Assembly: GCF_000190695.1 (NCBI RefSeq)
Contig: NZ_GL870929.1
Location: 1,346,788-1,385,704, forward strand
Origin: Kingella denitrificans ATCC 33394
GTDB taxonomy: Bacteria > Pseudomonadota > Gammaproteobacteria > Burkholderiales > Neisseriaceae
Reading direction: 5' to 3'
Length of the DNA stretch: 38,917 bases
How positions within the stretch are numbered: the first letter of the stretch is position 1; every line of letters begins with the position of its first letter. The position numbers and the translations under genes are program-made. The notes beneath the pieces were generated by a model, which worked only from the letters and a program-made list of their open reading frames with translations, was not told the DNA's origin and ran no database searches. Below are positions 22,432-30,496 of this stretch, one piece after another.

Positions 22432-22794
22432 TTATTTTTTACCTGCAATCGCTTTACGCGGACCTTTACGAGTACGTGCATTTGTGCGCGTACGCTGACC
22501 ACGACATGGCAAACCACGGCGATGACGCATGCCACGGTAGCATCCCATATCAATCAAGCGCTTGATGTTCATTGTTACTTCACGACGCAAATCGCCTTCT
22601 ACTTCATATTTAGCAACTTGCTCACGCAAAGCATCTAATTGCGACTCATCCAAATCTTTAACTTTAGTAGCTGGTGCAATACCTGCCACTTCGCAAATAT
22701 TTTTAGCACGAGTCGAACCAATACCGTAAATGGCCTGCAAACCAATAACGATATGGGCATTATTAGGGATATTCACCCCTGCAATACGAGCCAT
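22432..22794 (-). CDS. rpsM: 30S ribosomal protein S13
   Basis: 120 residues beginning MARIAGVNIPNNAHIVIGLQAIYGIG, with the helix-two-turn-helix region and C-terminal basic tail GQRTRTNARTRKGPRKAIAGKK that contacts tRNA and the A-site finger. First gene of the alpha operon portion, 62 bases after rpmJ. Confidence 0.98.
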   Translation of the reverse strand: MARIAGVNIPNNAHIVIGLQAIYGIGSTRAKNICEVAGIAPATKVKDLDESQLDALREQVAKYEVEGDLRREVTMNIKRLIDMGCYRGMRHRRGLPCRGQRTRTNARTRKGPRKAIAGKK

Positions 22795-22856
22795 ATTTTT
22801 TCCTTAAATGGGCAAAAGCTGTCAATATAACACAAAAACAAAACGAATCAAAGCAA

Positions 22857-22970
22857 TTAGCCTTGGCGTTGTTTATGACGAGGATCAGTACAAATGACGC
22901 GAACGACACGATTCCGACGAATCACTTTGCAGTTGCGGCAAATAGGTTTTACTGAAGGTTGTACACGCAT
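22857..22970 (-). CDS. rpmJ: 50S ribosomal protein L36 (zinc-binding form)
   Basis: A 37-residue ORF translated as MRVQPSVKPICRNCKVIRRN and ending CTDPRHKQRQG. The C-x2-C-x12-C-x4-H pattern shows the zinc-binding form. Its position between infA and rpsM is canonical. Confidence 0.97.
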   Translation of the reverse strand: MRVQPSVKPICRNCKVIRRNRVVRVICTDPRHKQRQG

Positions 22971-22997
22971 ATCTATACTTTCTAAATAATCAAAAGT

Positions 22998-23216
22998 TTA
23001 TCGAGCTCTGAACACAATGCGAGCGCGAGTCAAATCATAAGGCGTCATTTCAACAGTGACTTTGTCACCTGGTGAAATACGAATATAATGCATCCGCATC
23101 TTACCCGAGATATGACCCAACACTTCGTGCCCATTTTCTAGTTTTACTTTAAAAGTTGCGTTGGGTAAAGTTTCTAGAATTTCACCCTGCATTTGTATAG
23201 TATCTTCTTTGGCCAT
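22998..23216 (-). CDS. infA: translation initiation factor IF-1
   Basis: 72 residues from MAKEDTIQMQGEILETLPNATFKV, an S1-type OB fold ending YDLTRARIVFRAR. The open frame runs nine codons further upstream but family length and the conserved MAKED start fix this ATG. It occupies the ribosomal A site during initiation. It sits between secY and rpmJ. Confidence 0.98.
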   Translation of the reverse strand: MAKEDTIQMQGEILETLPNATFKVKLENGHEVLGHISGKMRMHYIRISPGDKVTVEMTPYDLTRARIVFRAR

Positions 23217-23239
23217 AATTGTTATCTCTGTTTTTAACT

Positions 23240-24529
23240 TCACTTTCGCTCAATCAAGTGCTCATATTGCTGTGTCATTCTATAGGAAGCGAGCTGAGTA
23301 TTAAAATCCATAGTTACAACAACCAAGATTAATAATGACGTTCCGCCTAATGGAATACTTACATATGAAGCTAAAAATTCAGGAATTAAACAAATAACTG
23401 TAATGTATATTGCTCCAAATAAGGTCAATCGCAACACTACTCCTTCTAAATAGCGTGCGGTTTGCTCACCTGGACGAATACTAGGTACAAATGCACCACT
23501 TTTCTTTAAATTTTCCGCCATTTCTTTAGGGCTAAAAGCTAATGCCGTATAAAAATAGCAGAAAAATATGATTGTTGCTGCAAACAGTACTATATATGCA
23601 GGCTGACCATGCTGTAACGCAGCCAATATTTTACCATACCAGCTATTAGGATTATCATTCCCTAACCATCCTGCAAGCATACTAGGGAACATGATAACGC
23701 TTGATGCAAAAATTGGAGGGATTACACCTGCCATATTTAATTTAAATGGCATATGTGTATTCTTATGGGCACTATACAAACCTGTTTGTCGTTTGGCATA
23801 ATGAATCGGTATCTTACGCAGCGCGCTCTCGAAATATACAACCGCATAAATCATTAACAAAATACCAATGACAATACCAATCGCAGTTAATGGCTGGATT
23901 GTCTGTTCGGTAATCAAGCTCCAGAGCTGAATGACCCCAGCAGGAACACCTGCAATAATCCCCGCAGTGATCAGCAAAGAAATTCCATTACCCAAACCGC
24001 GCTCAGTAATTTGTTCACCCAACCACATAAGAAACATGGTTCCACCAACCAAGCAGCTTACGGTAGAAATATAGAATTCAATTTGCGGAATGACAACAAT
24101 TTGGCGCTGCAACAGGAATGTTGCCACACCGATACTTTGCGCTGCCGCTAAAGCCACAGTTCCAATACGCGTGTATTTCGTGATAACTTTTTTACCAGCC
24201 TCGCCTTCTTTTTTCAGACTCTTCAGAGACGGAACAATTTCAGCAGCCAACTGCATGATAATAGATGCTGAAATATAAGGCATAATACCGATAGCAAAAA
24301 TACTAAAGCGTTCGAGAGAGCCTCCTGAAAACATATTCAACATGCCCAGGATACCCCCTCCTTGGTCTTTATACAGTTGAGCTAACGCAGCAGCATCTAC
24401 TCCTGGTACAGGAACATGTGCACCGATTCGAAACACGATCAGCGCACCCAGTAAAAACAGGAACCGTTTCCTTAAATCAGGATTTTCCCATAATTTTACT
24501 TTTCCTGAGGAAGATAGTTGATTAGCCAC
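23240..24529 (-). CDS. secY: protein translocase subunit SecY
   Basis: 429 residues with about ten membrane segments, forming the pore of the SecYEG translocon. Signatures include FLLGALIVFRIGAHVPVPGVD, the plug region GILGMLNMFSGGSLERFSIFAIGIMPYISASI, and the cytosolic loop IPIHYAKRQTG (about 240-255). Ends 23 bases before infA and starts 10 bases after rplO. Confidence 0.99.
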   Translation of the reverse strand: MANQLSSSGKVKLWENPDLRKRFLFLLGALIVFRIGAHVPVPGVDAAALAQLYKDQGGGILGMLNMFSGGSLERFSIFAIGIMPYISASIIMQLAAEIVPSLKSLKKEGEAGKKVITKYTRIGTVALAAAQSIGVATFLLQRQIVVIPQIEFYISTVSCLVGGTMFLMWLGEQITERGLGNGISLLITAGIIAGVPAGVIQLWSLITEQTIQPLTAIGIVIGILLMIYAVVYFESALRKIPIHYAKRQTGLYSAHKNTHMPFKLNMAGVIPPIFASSVIMFPSMLAGWLGNDNPNSWYGKILAALQHGQPAYIVLFAATIIFFCYFYTALAFSPKEMAENLKKSGAFVPSIRPGEQTARYLEGVVLRLTLFGAIYITVICLIPEFLASYVSIPLGGTSLLILVVVTMDFNTQLASYRMTQQYEHLIERK

Positions 24530-24539
24530 TATAATTGCC

Positions 24540-24974
24540 CTACTCTTCTACTTTACCGCCAGCAGCCTCAATTGCTGTTTTTGCACCTTTAGTAGCCTTA
24601 ATACCTTTCAAGACAACTGATTTATTCAAATTGCCGGAAGAAATTACTTTTACTACTTCTGCATTGGCAGCAATTAAACCAGCCTGCTTCAAAGTTAAAA
24701 CATCAACTTCATCCACAGCAATACTATTGAGTTCACTCAACGTAATTTGCGCATTGAATTTAGCTGTTACAGATTTAAAGCCCCGTTTTGGCAAACGACG
24801 TTGTAAAGGCATTTGACCGCCTTCAAAACCAACTTTATGGTATCCACCAGCACGGCTTTTTTGACCTTTGTGACCTCGTCCACCAGTTTTACCAAGCCCA
24901 CTACCAATGCCACGGCCAACACGACGTTGAGCATGCGTTGCACCTTCCGCTGGCTGAATAGTATTTAAAAACAT
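24540..24974 (-). CDS. rplO: 50S ribosomal protein L15
   Basis: 144 residues; begins MFLNTIQPAEGATHAQRRVGRGIGSGLGKTGGRGHKGQKSR as a glycine/arginine-rich extension that penetrates the 23S rRNA core, ends with a globular domain. One base separates it from rpmD. Confidence 0.98.
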   Translation of the reverse strand: MFLNTIQPAEGATHAQRRVGRGIGSGLGKTGGRGHKGQKSRAGGYHKVGFEGGQMPLQRRLPKRGFKSVTAKFNAQITLSELNSIAVDEVDVLTLKQAGLIAANAEVVKVISSGNLNKSVVLKGIKATKGAKTAIEAAGGKVEE

Positions 24975-24975
24975 A

Positions 24976-25161
24976 TTAAGCCTCCACTTTCAATAAATAG
25001 CGGATTTTGTTAATCATACCACGGTTTGCGGGGGTATCTAACACCTCAACAGTTTGCTCGCGACGACGCAAACCTAAACCACGCGCGCAGGCACGATGCG
25101 ATTCAATAGTACCAATCAAGCTTTTTGCCAAAGTTACCTTAATTTTCTTTTGCTCGCTCAT
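24976..25161 (-). CDS. rpmD: 50S ribosomal protein L30
   Basis: 61 residues, MSEQKKIKVTLAKSLIGTIE, with the typical RACARGLGLRRREQTVEV core. Three-base gap to rpsE and one-base gap to rplO, suggesting translational coupling. Confidence 0.98.
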   Translation of the reverse strand: MSEQKKIKVTLAKSLIGTIESHRACARGLGLRRREQTVEVLDTPANRGMINKIRYLLKVEA

Positions 25162-25164
25162 CGC

Positions 25165-25680
25165 TTACTCCTTCGAACCCAAGATATCTTCAACTGTCAG
25201 ACCGCGTTTAGCCGCGATCTCAGCAGGAGTATAAAGTTTAGACAAGCCATCCAATGTTGCGCGAACAATATTGTAAGGATTGGTAGAGCCATGTACTTTT
25301 GCTGAAATATTATGCACACCCAAAGCATCAAATACCAAACGCATTGGACCACCTGCTTTCACACCGCTACCTTCTTTTGCAGGCTGCATAAATACACGAG
25401 TTGCACCATGTTTACCAATCACTTCGTGATGGATAGTGCCATTTTTCAAAGGTACTTTGATCATATTGCGGCGAGCTTGATCCATTGCTTTCTGTACGGC
25501 AACAGGCACTTCACGAGATTTACCTTTGCCCATACCAATGCGACCATCGCCATCACCTACTACAGTTAAAGCCGAGAATGCCATAATACGACCGCCTTTA
25601 ACCACTTTGGTTACGCGATTCACGGCAACCATCTTCTCGATCAGGCCATCACCGCGCTCTTCTGTTTCATGTTTTGCCAT
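25165..25680 (-). CDS. rpsE: 30S ribosomal protein S5
   Basis: 171 residues from MAKHETEERGDGLIEKMVAVN; GGAG lies ten bases before this ATG, so the four extra open codons are excluded. Double-stranded RNA-binding fold (NRVTKVVKGGRIMAFSALTVVG) and the C-terminal domain (GPMRLVFDALGVHNI) are present. Confidence 0.98.
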   Translation of the reverse strand: MAKHETEERGDGLIEKMVAVNRVTKVVKGGRIMAFSALTVVGDGDGRIGMGKGKSREVPVAVQKAMDQARRNMIKVPLKNGTIHHEVIGKHGATRVFMQPAKEGSGVKAGGPMRLVFDALGVHNISAKVHGSTNPYNIVRATLDGLSKLYTPAEIAAKRGLTVEDILGSKE

Positions 25681-25700
25681 TTTGGTCTCCAAAATCTTTC

Positions 25701-26054
25701 TTAGAAGCTCAAACCATTTTCGCGAGCAGCTTCAGCTAAAGCTTTTACGCGACCGTGATATTGAAAACCCGAACGGTCAAAAGCTACTTTTTCTACGCCG
25801 ATAGTTTTAGCTCTCTCCGCAATACGTTTACCAACTACAGCGGCCGCTTCGGTATTACCACCTGATTTCAAACTACCACGCACTTCGGCTTCAACAGTAG
25901 AAGCGGACGCCAATACTTTATCGCCCTCAGCACTAATAATTTGAGCATAAATATGGCTGTTAGTACGGAAAACGCACAAACGCACCATTTTTAAATCTGC
26001 GATACGCGCACGAGTTTTACGTGCACGACGCAATCTTGCGATTTTTTTATTCAT
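25701..26054 (-). CDS. rplR: 50S ribosomal protein L18
   Basis: 117 residues, MNKKIARLRRARKTRARI, ending DRSGFQYHGRVKALAEAARENGL, the 5S rRNA-binding signature. Confidence 0.98.
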   Translation of the reverse strand: MNKKIARLRRARKTRARIADLKMVRLCVFRTNSHIYAQIISAEGDKVLASASTVEAEVRGSLKSGGNTEAAAVVGKRIAERAKTIGVEKVAFDRSGFQYHGRVKALAEAARENGLSF

Positions 26055-26068
26055 GGTTACAGCCTCAA

Positions 26069-26602
26069 TTATTTTTTCTTAGCTTCTTTCATGACTACCT
26101 GCTCGCCAACATAGCGAACACCTTTGCCTTTATAAGGCTCAGGTGGGCGGTAACCACGAATTTCTGCCGCTGCTTGACCAACTGCTTGTTTATCTGCGCC
26201 AGTCAATACAATTTCTGTTTGAGAAGGAGTTGCGACACTCACACCCTCAGGCATTTCGTACACAACAGGATGAGAAAAGCCCAAAGACAGATTTAAGGTT
26301 TTCCCTTGTGCTTGCGCACGATAACCCACACCAATCAGTTGTAATTTTTTCTCAAAACCTTCAGATACGCCTTTAACCATGTTGGCAACTAATGCACGAA
26401 CAGTACCAGACATTGCAACAGAATGTTTGCTATCATCTGCAGCTGCAAAAATCAATTGCCCATCATTTAATTCAACTTTAACCGCACCAGTTAAAGGCAG
26501 AGACAAAGCACCGTTTTTACCTTTCACGGTCAGTGTGTCTGTTCCAAAATTTACTTCTACGCCAGCAGGAACAGTTACTGGATTTTTCGCTACGCGAGAC
26601 AT
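26069..26602 (-). CDS. rplF: 50S ribosomal protein L6
   Basis: 177 residues from MSRVAKNPVTVPAGVEVN; the ten open codons further upstream are not conserved. The C-terminal motif PEPYKGKGVRYVGE is the L6 signature. Confidence 0.98.
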   Translation of the reverse strand: MSRVAKNPVTVPAGVEVNFGTDTLTVKGKNGALSLPLTGAVKVELNDGQLIFAAADDSKHSVAMSGTVRALVANMVKGVSEGFEKKLQLIGVGYRAQAQGKTLNLSLGFSHPVVYEMPEGVSVATPSQTEIVLTGADKQAVGQAAAEIRGYRPPEPYKGKGVRYVGEQVVMKEAKKK

Positions 26603-26619
26603 CTTAAAACTCTCCCTAA

Positions 26620-27012
26620 TTAGGCAACAATGCACAACAACTCACCACCAACACCAGCAGCGCGGGCTTTACGGTCAGTCATTACACCTTTAGAAGTGCT
26701 TACAATAGCAACACCCAAACCATTCATCACAGCAGGAATCTCACCAGAACCTTTGTAAACACGCAAACCTGGACGAGAAACACGCTTGATTTGCTCAATT
26801 ACAGGACGGCCTGAATAATATTTCAAAACGATAGACAATTCAGGTTTTGAATCAGCAGATACAGAAAAATCTTCGATATAACCCTCTTCTTTCAAAACTT
26901 TTGCAATTGCGCATTTTAATTTTGAAGAAGGCATCGCCACAGTTACTTTATTAGAGCGTTGCGCGTTGCGGATACGGGTCAACATATCGGAAATAGGATC
27001 ATGCATACTCAT
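26620..27012 (-). CDS. rpsH: 30S ribosomal protein S8
   Basis: 130 residues, MSMHDPISDMLTRIRNAQ, with the C-terminal signature GLGVAIVSTSKGVMTDRKAR. In E. coli S8 represses the spc operon by binding mRNA near rplE; I did not identify a matching site here. Confidence 0.98.
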   Translation of the reverse strand: MSMHDPISDMLTRIRNAQRSNKVTVAMPSSKLKCAIAKVLKEEGYIEDFSVSADSKPELSIVLKYYSGRPVIEQIKRVSRPGLRVYKGSGEIPAVMNGLGVAIVSTSKGVMTDRKARAAGVGGELLCIVA

Positions 27013-27026
27013 ATTTTATACTCCTA

Positions 27027-27332
27027 TTACCAAGAGGCTTTGATAACACCCGGAATTGCGCCACGCATAGCGATTTCACGGATTTTAATACGACCCAAAC
27101 CGAATTTGCGGAATACGCCACGCGGACGACCAGTGATTGCACAACGACGACGTTGGCGAACCGGAGAAGCATTACGGGGAATCGATTGTAATTTCAGACG
27201 CGCTTCGAAACGCTCTTCATCTGTTGCACTTGCATTGTTGATGACTTCAAAAATAGCTGCGCGTTTTGCAGCATATTTTTTAGCCAAAGCAACACGCTTT
27301 GCTTCACGATTAATAAGTGCTTTCTTAGCCAT
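27027..27332 (-). CDS. rpsN: 30S ribosomal protein S14 (zinc-free form)
   Basis: 101 residues, MAKKALINREAKRVALAKKY. This is the long form without the CxxC zinc pairs; the family signature RCAITGRPRGVFRKFGLGRIKIRE is present. Two bases separate it from rplE. Confidence 0.98.
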   Translation of the reverse strand: MAKKALINREAKRVALAKKYAAKRAAIFEVINNASATDEERFEARLKLQSIPRNASPVRQRRRCAITGRPRGVFRKFGLGRIKIREIAMRGAIPGVIKASW

Positions 27333-27334
27333 GG

Positions 27335-27874
27335 TTAACCTTTAAATGGAAATTTAAACAATGACAATAAAGCTTTTGCTTCTTCGTCAGTTTTTGCAGT
27401 GGTGGTAATCGTAATATTCAAACCACGCAATGCATCGATTTTGTCATATTCGATTTCCGGGAAAATGATTTGCTCACGCACACCCATGTTGTAGTTGCCG
27501 CGACCATCGAATGATTTGCCACTTACACCGCGGAAGTCACGAACGCGAGGCAGCGCGATAGTAACCAAACGATCCAGGAATTCAAACATACGCTCGCGAC
27601 GCAAAGTCACTTTGCAGCCTACTGGGTAGTTATCGCGGATTTTGAAACCGGCGATAGATTTACGAGCCACTGTTACTACAGGTTTTTGGCCGGCAATTTT
27701 TTGCAAATCACCAACCGCATGCTCCATTACTTTTTTATCAGCAACCGCTTCACCAACACCCATGTTCAGTGTGATTTTTTCGATGCGGGGCACTTCCATA
27801 ATGGATTTGTAGCCGAATTGTTTCATCAACTCGGGAACAACGGTGTTTTTATAGTAATCTTGTAAACGGGCCAT
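27335..27874 (-). CDS. rplE: 50S ribosomal protein L5
   Basis: 179 residues, MARLQDYYKNTVVPELMKQF, with the signature IEKITLNMGVGEAVADKK and the 5S rRNA-binding region. Two-base gap after rplX. Confidence 0.98.
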   Translation of the reverse strand: MARLQDYYKNTVVPELMKQFGYKSIMEVPRIEKITLNMGVGEAVADKKVMEHAVGDLQKIAGQKPVVTVARKSIAGFKIRDNYPVGCKVTLRRERMFEFLDRLVTIALPRVRDFRGVSGKSFDGRGNYNMGVREQIIFPEIEYDKIDALRGLNITITTTAKTDEEAKALLSLFKFPFKG

Positions 27875-27876
27875 TA

Positions 27877-28212
27877 TTAAGCTCCACGATTAACAGGCAC
27901 TTCTGCACCGTTTGATTTAAATACGCGAACACGTTTTACTTTGCCTTCGCCTTCCACCAATTTGATACCTACTCGGTCAGCTTTTTTGGTTTCAGGATTG
28001 AAAATGGCAACATTTGAAATAGCCAATGGCATTTCTTTTACAACGATACCGCCCTCAATGCCGCGCATAGGGTTGGGTTTTTGGTGGCGTTTTACCAAAT
28101 TAACACCCTGAACCACAACTTTGTCGCCCAATACGCGAACGATTTGACCTTGCTTACCTTTATCTTTTCCGGTAATGACGATTACTTGGTCACCTTTAAT
28201 AATTTTGTTCAT
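27877..28212 (-). CDS. rplX: 50S ribosomal protein L24
   Basis: 111 residues, MNKIIKGDQVIVITGKDKGKQ, containing the KOW motif (KGDQVIVITGKDKGKQGQIV) and VNLVKRHQKPNPM. AAGG upstream. An assembly initiator of the large subunit. Confidence 0.98.
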   Translation of the reverse strand: MNKIIKGDQVIVITGKDKGKQGQIVRVLGDKVVVQGVNLVKRHQKPNPMRGIEGGIVVKEMPLAISNVAIFNPETKKADRVGIKLVEGEGKVKRVRVFKSNGAEVPVNRGA

Positions 28213-28228
28213 TGCCTAACCTTTCAAC

Positions 28229-28597
28229 TTATAGCACTTCAGGTGCCAATGAAACAATTTTCATAAAACGTTCGGTACGCAATTCGCGGGTAACCGGGCC
28301 AAAAATACGGGTGCCCATTGGTTCCAGTTTGTTATTCAGCAATACTGCTGCGTTGTTATCAAACTTAATCAGCGCGCCATCGGGACGACGAATGCCTTTT
28401 GCCGTACGTACGACAACCGCATTGTAAACATCACCCTTTTTCACGCGACCACGCGGTGCTGCATCTTTTACCGCAACTTTAATAATGTCGCCCACATTGG
28501 CATAGCGACGCTTAGATCCGCCCAACACTTTGATGCACATTACGCGGCGCGCACCAGAGTTATCAGCCACATCTAAGATGGTCTGCATTTGAATCAT
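28229..28597 (-). CDS. rplN: 50S ribosomal protein L14
   Basis: 122 residues from MIQMQTILDVADNSGARRVM; the 25 open codons upstream lie in the leader and are not conserved. Signature GGSKRRYANVGDIIKVAVKDAAP is present. It is the first gene of the spc operon, with AAGG upstream and a 150-base leader. No rpsQ precedes it, unlike the contiguous S10-spc arrangement of many relatives. Confidence 0.98.
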   Translation of the reverse strand: MIQMQTILDVADNSGARRVMCIKVLGGSKRRYANVGDIIKVAVKDAAPRGRVKKGDVYNAVVVRTAKGIRRPDGALIKFDNNAAVLLNNKLEPMGTRIFGPVTRELRTERFMKIVSLAPEVL

Positions 28598-28747
28598 GTT
28601 AATTAACCTTAAAAAAATCCAACTTAATTTACCGCTTTCAGTCTGCTTGACGCATTTTGATATGCGGTACACGGCTGAAACCTTGCGGTTCTAGTAAACC
28701 AGTCTTGGCCCCGAAGGGAAGATGCTCTTATCCAGAGCTGAAAGAAG
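28598..28747 (-). promoter_or_regulatory. spc operon leader RNA (about 150 bases)
   Basis: The stretch between the predicted start site and rplN has several short inverted repeats (for example AACCGCAAGGTT and CCCTTCGGGG). It may hold autogenous control sites, as ribosomal leaders do, but I match no known leader class. Confidence 0.4.
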
Positions 28748-28752
28748 AGCGC

Positions 28753-28781
28753 ATTATAGAGAGTTTTCAAAAGCGTTGCAA
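28753..28781 (-). promoter_or_regulatory. strong sigma70 promoter of the spc-alpha operon
   Basis: On the minus strand TTGCAA (28781-28776), a 17-base spacer and a perfect TATAAT (28758-28753), followed by TGCGCTC. About 150 bases separate it from the rplN start. Confidence 0.8.
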
Positions 28782-28796
28782 GTGTTTTGTATTGAA

Positions 28797-28840
28797 AAAA
28801 GCAGCCTGCACTGCAAAAAACGATGTGCAGGCTGCTTTTT
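28797..28840. terminator. uptake-sequence hairpin upstream of the spc promoter
   Basis: AAAAGCAGCCTGCA and its inverse between the divergent spc promoter and glmU. It does not follow a gene in either direction, so here it may act as an uptake site or insulator rather than a terminator. Confidence 0.65.
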
Positions 28841-28944
28841 ATGGCTTAAACGGCCGCTTGTTCATTTCCCTTCCGTTAAAGTGTCTGATTACTGCAACAC
28901 GGCAAACAGCGTTACGCTTTCCCCTATTCTGCCGGCAGGCATTA

Positions 28945-28950
28945 TATAAT
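28945..28950 (+). promoter_or_regulatory. possible -10 box of glmU
   Basis: Perfect TATAAT 32 bases before the glmU ATG; the -35 region is weak. Confidence 0.4.
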
Positions 28951-28981
28951 CACGTGGTTTGTATTGTTTAAAGGAATCCCC

Positions 28982-30349
28982 ATGTCAGATTTACACGTTG
29001 TCATTCTCGCGGCCGGCAAAGGCACGCGCATGTATTCCAACAAGCCCAAAGTGCTGCATGCCATCGGCGGCAAACCGATGCTGGAACACGTGATTGACAC
29101 TGCGGAGCGTTTGCAGCCTGCACGCATTCATGTAGTGGTGGGGCACGGTAAAGATTTGGTCATGCAACAGATGGCGCACAAAAACGTCGGCTGGGTGGAG
29201 CAAACGGAGCAACTGGGCACGGGGCACGCATTGAAATCCGCATTGCCGCACATTCCCGACACGGGGCGGACGCTGGTATTGTATGGCGACGTGCCGCTGA
29301 TTGACGCGCCCACCTTGCAGCAGCTACTCGACCATGCCGGCAACGAAGTCGGCCTGCTGACCGACATCCTGCCCGACCCGACGGGCTACGGCCGCATTAT
29401 CCGCAATCCGCAAAACCAAGTGGTGGCCATTGTGGAAGAAAAAGACGCATCGCCCGAACAAAAAGCGGTACGGGAAATCAACACGGGGATTTTCGTGCTG
29501 CCCAATGCGCGGCTGGCGGGCTGGCTGAATGCGCTGAATGCCAACAACGCGCAGGGCGAATATTATCTGACCGACGTTATCGGGCTGGCGAATGCCGACC
29601 ATGTTGCGGTGCATCCACTGGCCGTGCCGCATCATTATTTGGCAATGGGTGTGAACAACAAGCTGCAACTGTCCGAATTAACGCAGATTTACCGCCAAAA
29701 CCGCGCCACAGAGCTACTGCTGGCGGGCGTAACACTTCTGGATGCGCCGAGCTTCGATATCCGGGGCAGCCTGCAACACGGCAAAGACGTGGTGATTGAC
29801 GCGAACTGCATTTTGGAAGGCAGCGTGGTACTGGGCGACGGCGTTACCATCGGCGCGAACTGCGTGATTAAAAATGCCGTTATCGGCGCAGGCACGGTTG
29901 TCCATCCGTTTTCGCATTTGGAAAACTGCACGGTAGGCAGCCATGCGCACATCGGCCCGTATGCGCGCCTGCGCCCGAATGCCGAACTGGCGAACGACGT
30001 ACACATCGGCAATTTCGTGGAAGTGAAAAACAGCACCATCGGGCGCGGCAGCAAGGCGAACCACCTGTCCTATATCGGCGATGCGACCATCGGCTCAGAC
30101 ACCAATATCGGCGCAGGCACGATTACCTGCAATTATGACGGCGTGAACAAGCACCGAACCGTTATCGGCAACGAAGTGCGCATCGGCTCGAACACCTCGC
30201 TGGTAGCACCCGTCTGCGTGGGCGACAAGGCCACCACCGGCGCCGGCAGCGTGATTACCAAAGACTGCGAAGCCGGCAAACTGGCCGTGGCGCGCGCCAA
30301 ACAGGTGACCGTAGAAGGCTGGACACGCCCGGAAAAACCGAAAAAATAA
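28982..30349 (+). CDS. glmU: bifunctional UDP-N-acetylglucosamine pyrophosphorylase / glucosamine-1-phosphate N-acetyltransferase
   Basis: Makes UDP-GlcNAc for peptidoglycan and lipooligosaccharide. The start at MSDLHVVILAAGKGTRM gives 455 residues; AAAGGAAT precedes it. The N-terminal uridyltransferase domain (1-about 228) has LAAGKGTRMYSNKPKVLH, the GTGHAL loop and LYGDVPLI; the C-terminal left-handed beta-helix (about 250-450) shows hexapeptide repeats (VVLGDGVTIGANCVIKNAVIGAG) and the acetyltransferase signatures NHLSYIGDATIG and GTITCNYDGVNKHRT. Divergent from the spc operon; ends in an uptake hairpin. Confidence 0.98.
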   Translation: MSDLHVVILAAGKGTRMYSNKPKVLHAIGGKPMLEHVIDTAERLQPARIHVVVGHGKDLVMQQMAHKNVGWVEQTEQLGTGHALKSALPHIPDTGRTLVLYGDVPLIDAPTLQQLLDHAGNEVGLLTDILPDPTGYGRIIRNPQNQVVAIVEEKDASPEQKAVREINTGIFVLPNARLAGWLNALNANNAQGEYYLTDVIGLANADHVAVHPLAVPHHYLAMGVNNKLQLSELTQIYRQNRATELLLAGVTLLDAPSFDIRGSLQHGKDVVIDANCILEGSVVLGDGVTIGANCVIKNAVIGAGTVVHPFSHLENCTVGSHAHIGPYARLRPNAELANDVHIGNFVEVKNSTIGRGSKANHLSYIGDATIGSDTNIGAGTITCNYDGVNKHRTVIGNEVRIGSNTSLVAPVCVGDKATTGAGSVITKDCEAGKLAVARAKQVTVEGWTRPEKPKK

Positions 30350-30352
30350 GGC

Positions 30353-30397
30353 AAAAGCAGCCTGCACAAGACCAAACGCACCGTGCAGGCTGCTTTT
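30353..30397. terminator. uptake-sequence hairpin after glmU
   Basis: AAAAGCAGCCTGCAC and its inverse with T run; begins three bases beyond the glmU stop. Confidence 0.8.
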
Positions 30398-30457
30398 GCA
30401 CATTGCCGCATATCATTCCCCTTATTCACCACCGCAAACGCAGTCCGAATGCCCAAA

Positions 30458-30469
30458 AAGCAGCCTGCA
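30458..30469 (+). repeat. single DNA uptake sequence
   Basis: Exact 12-mer 27 bases before the next start codon. Confidence 0.8.
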
Positions 30470-30496
30470 CCTTTGCACCCACCGAAAGGCAACCTT

